In this document: positions 24,601 to 36,600 of the stretch, one piece after another | Layout: every line of letters begins with the position of its first letter | Position numbering within the stretch: position 1 is the stretch's first letter | NCBI GenBank assembly: GCA_008828725.1 | Contig: MEHQ01000692.1 | Span: forward strand, 144,046 to 208,045 | Length of the DNA stretch: 64,000 nucleotides | From: Saccharina japonica | Taxonomy: Eukaryota > Sar > Phaeophyceae > Laminariales > Laminariaceae | Reading direction: 5' to 3' | Program-made: the position numbers and the translations under genes | Notes under the pieces: model-generated | The model's database searches: none | What the model saw: the letters and a program-made list of their open reading frames with translations, nothing else | Told to the model about the DNA's origin: nothing

Positions 24601-27600
24601 AAATAAATAGTGGCTACGACTACCGGTCGCCCCGGTGGTCTAACTGGTAGCCACGAAGCCTGTAGGCCCGGATGTCGAGGGTTCGATTCTCCCCCATGGA
24701 GGTTTTTATTCTCAAATGACACCGACTGTCGAGAGCGCATATTATAGCGTGGGTAAGCAAAATTCGACGAAAGTCGACGAGGGAAGAAAGTGCTGAAATC
24801 TTCTCGCGATAAAAACCAAGGCAAGAACCGTAGTGGGGGAGGAGGGAGAGGAGCCTACTTTGTGACCCCGGATCTGAGTTACGACTAGGGAGGGGAGGAA
24901 GACGGAAGTGCGAAGATAATAAATGGGATGGGAAAAAAAAAAAAAAAAAAAAAGTGCGGTGTCGGATTATTTCTAACGTGCCCCCCTGGAGTACCAGGTT
25001 TTGTTTAAATCCATTTTTTTAGGTATGTTTTCTTCGTTATTTCCACTCCCCAGTATATGATACCCTGGTACCTGGTACCGCCGTTATCAGGTAGGTAGGA
25101 ACACCTCGTATAGATACGACAAAAGTGCTCGGATCGAGGTCAAACCTAGACGGGCGTGTCCGGGCGGGCTTCCCCTGCCCAACCCTTTCATTAACTGTTA
25201 CTATTAATAGGCCGTCCTCAAACGACGCGTGTACAAAGAGATACCGGTATGTTCGAAAAAAAGACGTAATGTTCACGAACATTACTACTATACTCGTGAA
25301 TACATACGAGTAAGAGGTACGAGTCTAAGGACGGTGCAACTATTTCTATAGCCAGCCGTAGCCGGTGACGAGTTCAGCGAGCAAGCGTGACTGCTGGCTG
25401 ACACCTTGCACCTTACAGCCTTGCACCTTTTAAAAGTCGCACTGCTGCCATTACCCCTACGCCACACTTTTAATCATTAATAATACGAGTGTTGATTACG
25501 TATTATTAATCGCAGACGTTATCCCGACATGCGCTGCTTGCTGTATATGCCAACATTAGACTAGACTACTGCGACTCTACTACTGTACACGCTGCGGTAC
25601 CGGTGTAATGTCATTAATTTCGTCGCGTGAATGGGGTGGTTGGTGTATCTTGTGCAGTGCAGTTATTTGACCGAGCATGTGGTGTGTTTCTCCTTGCACA
25701 GCAGTAGTTTGATGCCAGTATTCGGCAAGAGCACGAGCAGTAATATGCAGGGACACATCGTATATTCGAACATACCAGGTATATTCCATCCCTGGCTTCC
25801 TCAGTGCTGTCTTCCTGCTGGTGTGAGAAGGCCACTTCAATCCATGGCCACAACAATTGCCCGAGGCGTGGGTGGTACTGCTGTATGCTACCCCGGTATA
25901 CCACAATAGCCCGTGGGTACCATATAGCAGGACAGGCTCCAATCATACCGCTGACTGCTGACACTGATCACGCCTAGACGACAGGTCTTCTTCTCGCGGA
26001 AAATCATACAGAAACCACAATCAGATTCTTGCCAAAACCAAGAAAATCCCTTTTTGGTCCTGTTGTACGGCTGTGTGAAAGCGGGGATTGGGGCAAAACA
26101 GGCCCACACTACGAGCATATCGTTTTGTAAACGTACAGAAAACGAGGGGGTGGTAGATTTCAAGAAAGTCCGATAATAAATCGTCCGAAAACATTTCCGA
26201 AAATTCTTTTCTCGGTATAATATTCGGTTTTAGCGCCTTTGCAGTTGTCGAAAAATCGAGCGCTGAAAATCGATCGCATCCCCTTTACGATGTAACTCCC
26301 ATCCTTTACTCGTAGGGTGTACGGTAACGTGTACTGGTATGTATGTACAATGTAGGGTTGGGCTGCCCCACAGGTCGTGGACTCGCGTGGGATTTGTCAA
26401 GTGTGCCAGAGGGTATACGCAAGTCAGCACAATAAAAGCGGCGTAAGATTGCCTGCATACATGCATTTAGGACTTTCGCACGATATGCTTATGAACAAAG
26501 AGTTTATGTTCTGCAGAAGTAGATACCCCTTCTTCCCCCTCCGCTTCTGGCCTCCGGTTTTACGTTTTTATCACAGGAGTACGCGTATAGCGCGTAGGGT
26601 TCGGCAACCTTACGTCGTACAGCTCCTCAACTTAGCATCGAATTTGCGAACAGTACCGTGCGTACGCTTTTTTTATACGGTCGGTCGGGTGCCCAGGGTG
26701 GTCGAATAAGTGGTTCCTCAAACACAAAGGAATGATGGCGTTGGAGTGTGGGATTGAAGTATCGAGGTTTTTGTTTCCTTCTCAAATAGCGAGTCGAAGA
26801 GGGAAGAAAATGGTGGAACTCTTTCTGGCAGTAAAAATGCTAAAGCCAGAAATAGGTACACCTTCGTAGGCCGTTTGAGCCATTTATACATACACGAATT
26901 GTTGCACTCGGGAAAATCCTCGCTGGTCCTGCCTCTGATTGGCCAGCGCCCGATCGTGTACCTGTGGTTGGCTGAAAAGTTCCAGGTACACCTCTTTTTG
27001 GCTACTCACGTTGGGCTCCACCCAGCTTTGGCTTGCATTGTACCTATAAATGGCTTAACCGGTACCTACGAAGAAAGAAGGCTTTCCTAGCCAGCAGCAC
27101 AGCAACAGTTCCTTTCGCTTATTGCTGGGGACGGTAGTAAATAAGGACCTACGGTACACATAAAAACCTGCATGTTTACCTGTTTTTACTAACAATATTT
27201 GGTCCTATTATAAGATATTTACTATAGTCCCCCGTAGTTGTGTTGCAATACGCGTCCCCCCAAAAGGCGAGTTTGCAACATGTTGGTGCTTTTGTTGGCG
27301 CCTCGGGTCGCCTGGTCCCGACGTTCCTGTGGCCATATTCGGTTTTCCCAAAAAAAAAAAGGGTTCAAATGGGCCATTTATAGGTAGGATCGAAGAAGAA
27401 AGTAGGTGGACCCCAACTTGAGTAGCCACAGAGAGGTACGTGTACGTGGAACTTTTCAGTCAAACCATAGGTATACGATCGGGCGCCGGCCAATCAGAGC
27501 GAGGACCAGGAAGTCTTTTCCCGAGTGCAAGTGCAATATATTTAGTGGGGTGCCTTAAAAACGCCGAAAAGGCCTACGTGTAGGTGTACGAGTACGTATA

Positions 27601-30600
27601 AATAACTATTTTTGGTTTTTGCCAATAAAATAACTAACACGATACGATTTCGATATTTGATAGAAGGTTATCATATGTATACACTCGTACCTATGCTTTC
27701 GTTCATCTGCATAAGAAACTCAGATCCGGGATCACAGGTACATGTGCCCTTGCATTTTTTAGCGCGAGAAAGTTTCGGCACTTTCTTCCCTCGTTGACTC
27801 GCGTCTATTTTTGCCTACCCACGCTACGAATATGTTTTATACGAGTATCATACGTATAATAAATAGGCGCTCTCGGCAGCAGTTAATTGGTATCCATCTA
27901 AGAATACAAATCTCCATCCGGAGATTCCAAGCCCCGGCATCAAATCTATCAATGCGTATACTGTACGTAGATGTACGTAGCAGTCTTGGAGGTTAACCAC
28001 TATGATATTCATACCCTGGTACGTATATCTGCTTACTGGACTGAGCGTGGTATCTTGTGTCGTAGTTTTGTGACCACAGAACTGGTACCTTTTTAGGATG
28101 AAGAATCGGCACGGACACTAGGTGTGCTGGATGTCGACGGGTAGAAAGGAAGGTTCAACACACACACACATCAAAAAAATGCCGGGGGTGAACGTCCAAT
28201 TCTAACTCTGGTATAAAGTACCACGCACCTCTGTTGAAAAGGGATGTGGTGTTCCAGTATAGAATATACCTGGTATCATACCTGGTATCCGCTTTTTTCA
28301 GTACGTACTGCTTTCTGCTTTGTACAGCAGTTATATATTGAAGTACGGGCACGCGGCGTATTTCTGGCCGTATGCTTAATGTTCCACCTATTAATAGCTC
28401 GGTATTTATACTGCTCCTGTTCTCGTAATAACTCATCGCCACATTGCAATGCAATGCTTATATGCAAGTCTCTGGTCACAGGACAGGTTCCAGTAACTCT
28501 GGAGTGGAATACTGCTGATGTGCCATTAGCCATTAATACGAGTATCTCACACGAAGCAAACAACTTAAAACGGAAAGAACAGGATACCTTCGGCAAAAAT
28601 AAAGAAGTATTTACGTATATACGTACCGGTATGATTTAATATGCCGCCTGCTTTGCACTGTGAGTAACATCTGTCATGATACCTTGTTTGTCGTGGTATA
28701 TATATACTTATCTATACAAGACCAAACAGGTGGAAAATAAAAGATCAAGTCGAGGAGAGTCGTATTTATTTTTATTTTCTGTTTTGTCTCCGACTCAGAA
28801 GAAAACCTTGGGTGTACATGGTACGTAAGAGAGGCGACGATCAGTCCGTTGTTACCCCAAGGTTGGCCCCAGGGGGGCAAGGGAATAATAGCCTACACAA
28901 TACGTTGCGTGCAAAATGCAGACACGACAGCGGCGGCACAATCAACGTAACACGTACGAGCAAACGCAACGTATATACCAGGTATGATACCTGGTATACA
29001 GGACAGGACCCCTAATAAGAAACAGGATCATGAGAAATCCAGGCTGATAGTTTAGAGGCGAATAAGAAATTCGGGAGTCATTGTATTGAAATCAGTGTAG
29101 AAAGCACCCTCTCTTGAGTAAGAAATCTAGCCTGACCCAGATTTTCTGTTTCTTATTATTAGGTGTCCTGTACTCTGTTGTATAGCAACACCCATAATAG
29201 GGCGAAGACGATCGATGTCTTGCAGCACAACCTACGTATGGTACATGTACGGGTACTCGTATGGTAAAAGTACTGCTGTATATTAAAAAAATAAAAAATA
29301 AAAAACAACAACAGCTGTGAGCTCGAGGATTTCGTCGAAGCTCATCTTTGCTAGCTGTTAGACCAAAGGTTATGGTACCACTTTGTGGCTCGTTCATAAT
29401 CTTATCAGCAACATAGTGCCAAAGAAAATGGGTGTACCCCTCGTATGGAGCATAAAGTTGGCCACTATGTTCCCCAAGATTGAAAAATCCAACAAAAAGG
29501 GGTGTCTCGTCATCATCTGACCCCTGAGATGATGCCAGGCACAATACGCCATTATCTTGGTTGGCTCTTTTATTGTTCCGCAAATATATACGATAATACA
29601 TGCCTTGCACTATATACGAGAACGATACGTATAATATGTACGTATGACGTACACCGAGTACGTATACGAAAACGATACGTACCATATTTTGAATACATAC
29701 GAGTACTATGTTGCTTTGGCCATAGGCACTGCTGCTGCACAGCCTTTATCTTTGTTTGCCGAAATAAAAGTCGGGAAGAAAAAAGAGCCACAAAGTGGTA
29801 CGATGACGTTTGGTCTCAGAATGATGATGAGTGTAATACTTCGATCGCGCGTACTTACGGATTTTATATGTCCTCATATGTACTACAGTATATTGGTTGT
29901 GTGCACCACCTGCCTCCCGCTTGGCACACACCATGATGCCGCCCCACATTTGACTTCACCCAGTGCTGAGTCCTCTCCAAACTGACCCCCCTGGGGTATA
30001 TACATACGAGTATATCTTACGTGTACGTATGATATGAATATATGCCGCCTGCAAGAGCCACCACAAAAATCGAGGTGACGTACTGCATGAAACAGCGCTA
30101 CGCATTTTCCAGCAACCTGGCAAACTCACTTGTTTGTGTGGAATCTGCTGTACCCACGATACGATACTATTAAATAGTCTATACGAGTAGGTGGAATGCC
30201 AGCCGTTGTTGTCGAAGGTGTAAGGACCGTTGGGATTTCATGTGTGAAAAACCATACCCAGCAGAGTGTACCTACCTTCGACCGTTGGGATTTCATGTGA
30301 AAAACCATAGCCAGCAGAGTGTAAGGACCGTTGGGATATGCATGAACTTCTAATACGTACGTAGGATATTTCATACCTTGGTATGTACCAGGTATCATAT
30401 TATGAATGTATAGGTCATATGATACCTTGGGTATAATATATACGTAGTCTTACTATCAATAATATAATAATATAATAACAAGATACCTGTACGTCACAAC
30501 AGCAACTAAATAATTAGCAAAACAAGCGACGCTCCCGCGAAATTTCTTTGGGTCGTCGACTACGCCACCTGCCGATTCGTATGATAGCACTAACTGTTCT

Positions 30601-33600
30601 AAATATGATACTCCCAGTGTTTAGACATATGCGTATCTCATCGAAAAAAATAGTGTTTGGAAATCATGCCCTTGGGTGAACTTTACCCTTTACCTCTCGA
30701 TATATGGTATCGAGCAAAACATTTGCCCTACGTATATACATGCCCTCTGGTATCCCCGTGTTTCTTAGGCTTAGTCACTTGAATCAATACTTTCTAATCT
30801 TCTCGCGATAAAAACCAAGGCAAGAACCGTAGTGGGGGAGGAGGGAGAAGAGCCTACTTTGTGACCCCGGATCTGAGTTACGACTATTAATAGGGAGGGA
30901 GAAAGACGGAAGTGCGAAGATAATGAATGGGATGGGGAAAAAAAAAAAAAAGTCAAGGTTGTGTTCTGTCGTACAGCAGTGTACAGTGTAATAGGGTTTG
31001 TGGATTCCGGGTAAGTTATGGAAGTGTTGCACGACTTACAGAAGTTCCAGGTATATGCATGCGTACGGGTATGGAAGTCTCACGGCACTCTTAACAGAAG
31101 TTCCGGGTAGGTACACGAATGTTGCACCCATTGCGCGGGAGTTCACCTGGGTATTCTTTTCAATGACATACTCGTACCTCAGGTAATTGTGTCACGGGCG
31201 TAAAAAACTTACAGAAGTTTCGGGTACGGGTTTAAATTTCTTACCCTGGTGAATGACTTCAAGAAGCTCCGGTACGCCGGGCATGTACCCGACAGAACAC
31301 AACGATGCAGTTACAGTATTTCCGGATTCGGGTATGGAGGTCTTGCCGCCATACCCATGCCCCGGGCATTGTGGTACGGGCGTGCAAACCCTACAGAATT
31401 TCCGGTATGGGTAATACCTTGGGAAAAAAACCCGGGCATGGTTCTGTACGTACAGTAAATACCCTACAAAACACACCCTTGGCAAACTTGCGATGTGAAA
31501 AATTGTAAGTATCGAAATCGTGTCGTTTACGAGTTGTCTCAATTTTATATAGAATTCGATCTCGATTATCGGTCCGATATCCCAATTCCCAACACCCCCC
31601 CCGATCCCATTCATTATATTCGCACTCCTGTCCCTCTCCCTCCACAGTCGTAACTCAGATTGGAGGACACAAAGCAGGCTCTTTTCCCTCCTCCCCACTA
31701 CGGTTCGTGCCTTGCTTTTAATCGCGCAGAGGGTTCAGCATTCCCAACGCTTGTCGATTTTATTTGAATTTTGCCAACTCACGCTCTCGCGCTTTCCGCT
31801 AGTCAAGATATTGCTGAATACCTGGTGCTGAATACTGAATACACCCCGGTACTGTACCGCGCAGTAGTTAAGTCATGCCTGGATTTCAGTACGTTATTCC
31901 GTGGCGCGAGACAAACTGGCTTTACACATGTACTCTTATGCACCCAAGTACTACTATATCACATAGCTGCATGTGGTTATAGTATCACATCTACGAAGCA
32001 GGTATTAACCGCAAAGAGGTTTGAGTTTTTGCACAGCAGGCTCTTCATAAACTGTTACCAGGTATGATACATGATGTGATACCAAAGGTACGAGCTATTG
32101 GCTGGATATTTCGCTATTGGCCATTATCTATTGAACATTGACTATTGGCTACGATCATATTGAACATTGACCGTTGAATATCGAAATATTGGCCTTTTCA
32201 GCAGCCTGTCCCCTGTCCCTCCCTCCTGTATGGATGTCATATATACCTGGTATGCATTTGCCATAGTTTTCACCTGGTGGTGTGTACTATTAATACTACT
32301 GTATATATGTACGTGCCTACATTTCGTAAAGAAAAGGAGGAATGCGGGGCGTGTGGATTGCAGCGTTCACATCATATTGACAGCATTGTTTATTGTCGCC
32401 TGATTATTGCTTGACGCGTACATGAAAGCTTTTACAAGTACATATTAATAGTAGCCGTGGATATGTAGCCGGTACTGGTATATATTATAGGATAGTTGCT
32501 GATGGCAATGTTTCTTATTGGAATACCCCGGGTAGCCGGCCGGTTTCAGTCTGCGGGATAAAGGGATAAATCGTCAAAATGCAGGAGAATGCTACCAGAC
32601 TGGTACATATTATGACTTGAGGATTCGAGAATTCGAGTCCATGCTCTCGGATTCAGACACTCGGACGAACAAAACTCCTTTTGCGTGTTTCGTATTCGTT
32701 CAGCGGACAAGTAGCGTAAGCAAAGTATCGTGGTATTATATGTATACGAAGTACATATTTTTAACTCGTAAAATGTACCGGTATACTACCCCAGGTATAT
32801 CGTTCGTGTTGGTAGATTCAAGAGGCAGGAAAAGGGTAAGAGAAGGCCGTAACTTGTCAAAAAGGAAAAGGAAAATTCGAGATATTTTTTACGGGTTTAA
32901 GACATTCGGACAGACATAAAAAAAAAACTAATTGTTTCGTACTCGAATCAACAGAACAATTATCGTGTTGTCTCTTATTCTGCCCGTGGTATAATAGAAT
33001 TGGTACTTGAACAACATCTTGCTGACAAGCTCCAATACTTTTACGTATGGAGCGTGGAAAAAAAATGCCACCTACGGTAGAGTTTTCAAGAAATGTTAAT
33101 ATTAATAGTATACCGGTGCATTTTATATACCTGGTACCTTGTACTCCAGAGTATATATGCCAGTACGAGGTTGTTTTTTTTTTCGTATTTTTTTCATATA
33201 TCAATATACCGTACCATGTCGTACGGTAATTGTGTACGGGGACATATATACATGTCATACGAAAGTGCGAGTTTTAAACGAGTTCGTACATAAAGGCTCC
33301 TCCCCTTCGGGATTGTGGGTGACTTGAAACCCCTTTGGTGTCGCAAGCTGAACAGAAAAGGAGTTCTACCGCAGCAGGCGTTCGTCCCTCGAACCAGTCA
33401 CGTACTACTCGTACGTAGCCACCGGGCAAAAACGAATAACGTAAAGCATCTTTTGAAAGCTAAAGAAAAAAGTACGTACGTACGTGAGCCACCGGGCAGC
33501 AAGTAACACCAACCAGCCCAAACGACTGTATAGTTACATCTATAATATTTAATATATATAATACGTATATACAATATGATTTTTGAGGAACATATCCATC

Positions 33601-36600
33601 TCTCTTCACAGTTTTTAGTTTTGTTTGGTGCTTTTTTTTAATGGCATCTACAAGGCACCTTCATCTAATTGTCTTCCGTTTTTTTTCCCGTGCGTGTGTT
33701 GTGTGTGCGCGCGCGTGTGTATGTGTTTTTTTGTCGTCCGCCACACGCTTTTTTTTCCAGGCCGAAGTGGAACTTCGACGGCTCTTCCACCGGCCAGGCC
33801 CCCGGCGAGGACTCGGAGGTTATCCTGTACCCCCAGGCCATCTACCCCGACCCGTTCCGCGGCGGGGACAACATCATGGTGATGTGCGACTGCTACAAGC
33901 CCGATGGCACCCCCATCGACAACAACACGAGGAAGGAGTGCGCCGAGATCATGGCCAAGGTGGGAGTCGATAAAGAGAGAGAGAGAGGTGTACTCGTTAT
34001 GGCTGCCCGACCGCCCCTTCTGCTTGCCGGTGCTGTTGTTGTTGGGTGTTTGTTGTTGTGATAACAGAGTTGGTGGTGTTGTCGGTTGTTGTTGCTGCGT
34101 ATGATGCATCTATATACTGCACGACTTGACAGCGTAGGTGTGTGTATCTTCTTGTCCTTTTTTGGAAAAACTGGCACTGCCGACGCACGGCGTTGAATCA
34201 GAGTGCCGTATTTTTGAAAGTAAAATGCTTTTGTGCGAGGCATACAACCCGAACTCCTATATACGGTACAAGTCCTCGTTTTTTGCTTTTTTTATACCCG
34301 TGCACCTTGGTTTTCGCAAAACGCCATCACGCGATTGAATATCATACCTCATCACGAGTATTGACTTCCTTCCCGCCCCTCCCATTTTCTCGCGTCTCTA
34401 CTTCCTGGCTCTGCTTCTGCTTGTGCCGGTTCGGATGTAACTACCACGACGACACAATATAACTGTCACGACGACGTCACTCGTACCGCTTCGGGTGACA
34501 CTGCCTCGACGACGACGACGACACGACTTGTACCGGTTCATGTGTAACTGTCACGACACCACTTGTGCCGGTTCGGATGGACGGTAACTGCCACGATGAC
34601 GACGCTACTATTGTACCGGTTCGGATGCAACTTCCACGACGACCACGACCACGACGACACCACATGTGCCGTTTCGGGTGGACATAACTGTAACGGCCAC
34701 GATCGAATTTTCCGTGTCGGTTCGCTCCGTGACTGGCTGATTGGGCGAGCACAGGCTGGGGACCTTGTGCCGTGGTTCGGTATCGAGCAGGAGTACACCC
34801 TCTTCGAGGCGGACGGCGTGACCCCCTTCGGATGGCCCAAGAGCGGCTACCCCGGACCCCAGGTGGGCACGAGGCTTTTTCGAAAGGCAGAAACTACTCG
34901 ACAATACGTAATACTCAGCACTGTTTTTCTTTAGTTTTTATTTTTCCTGAGGTAGATTCCACTCCACTTTTTCCGGGGGATTTTGTTTTTCCCCCCTTTT
35001 TTTTTTTTTTTTCGTTTTCCTGAGGTAGATTCCACTCCACATTTTCCTGAGGTAGATTCCACTCCACATTTTCCCGTGGTAGATTCTACTCCACATTTTC
35101 CCGTGGTAGATTCTACTCCACATTTTCCCGTGGTAGATTCTACTCCACAGAGTTTGTTTGAGCCCTATGTACCTGTCCTGTAAGCACGGACCAGATTTTT
35201 TGGCGATGAGTTGATGGGGAGAAGAACAAAGACAAGCTGTAGTGTACGGTAACGCAGATAATATCTCCAGCCAGAGTGTTGCATGCATGTATTATAAATA
35301 CGATAAAGGAGTATCGTATTCGGGCAGAAATAACGCTCTGATGTTATAATGTGAAGGAAAACACACACATATGCCATGTCCACCTCGGTGTTTTGTTTTT
35401 ACCATGATGTCCGCCGTTTTGACCTTGATGTCCGCCCGCCCCCCCGGCTCTCGGCTTTTGATATCCGACTGTAGGATGAGCATTCGAGTACTCGTGTAAA
35501 TACTCGTAGCTTGAATTTTTGTATTGGTCTGTAATTTGTTTTTGGCGAAGCGACACCGAACACCGAACTTGCAGAAATGAATTTTGAGGAAAAAAAAAAA
35601 AAAAAAAACTCATCACAACAGCTGGTATCCTAGATTTTTTTCTTCAATTTTTCGCCGATTCTTCACCAGTTATCACCGGTTCTTGCAGGATTATGTAAGA
35701 CACAGCAGTACCACCCCTGGTGCGGAGGTGCATGTGCTTCCGTACGTAGACTGTTAAGACTACCATCCCTGGTATTGATGAGTGGTGTAGTATTGATAGC
35801 CTGTTGTGCATGGGTGGCATTGCATTTGTCTTGCATGATGTTCTTTAGGATTCTCTGATGGCTCTAACACGTTTGTGACCACGGGCTGTGATCTTGCTAG
35901 ATTAGGCTACAGGGATTAGCAACTGAAACGAGTTTAATGTGAAGACAACAACAACAACAGCATGATGACTTATTGTTGTTGTTGTCTTCACATTAAACTC
36001 GTTTCAGTTGCTAATCCCTTTAGTCTGATCTAGCAAGATCACAGCCCGTGGTCACAAAAGTGCTAGAGCCATCAGAGAATCCTAAAGAACACGCACACTT
36101 AGCAGGGAAAGGATATACCAGTCCGAAGAGGTACACCTAAAAATCCCTACAGCATGTTATGCGTGTCCAAAACTGAACTACACGCCCGCAATCTCCATTC
36201 GACTACAGCAGCATCGTCCCCCCCCCCCCCCTCCCACTCTTTACCAATGAATTTGCCGACTACAGCGTAACTACTGTCTGAAGTGCTGTCTGTACAAAAA
36301 CACACGGTAGGCGTGGGAACAAGATGGAGCACGCAGCTGCTGTCTGAAGTGCTGCCGGAATGACAGTCCGCGGGCACACAGTGAAAAAGAACAGCCAACC
36401 AAAGCCATCACGTCAATTGACAATTGCCCGAATCTATCCTGAACGTCTGTGTTAGGCACAGCATTATAAACATCGACACTGATTAGGAATCGTTCCACAT
36501 TCACATTGAAGGGGTCTTCCACGATCAGGCACACAATGAAGGCACCCGGGGTGTCCGCGCCATCTCTGCCGCGTCTCTCTACAAAACCAGTGACGTCATC

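Larger units (their letters stand above)
18346..27217. repeat. Large tandem duplication, copy 2
   Basis: Second unit of the same segment, lacking the block corresponding to 11909-13368. Homology to copy 1 ends just after the sequence GGTCCTATTATAAGATA (18332 in copy 1, 27217 here), at the edge of a 70-bp MITE. This copy sits next to glutamine synthetase exon 2, so its first exon is the closer partner for splicing. The extreme divergence by small indels near its left end, against near-identity elsewhere, suggests low consensus quality there. Confidence 0.9.
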
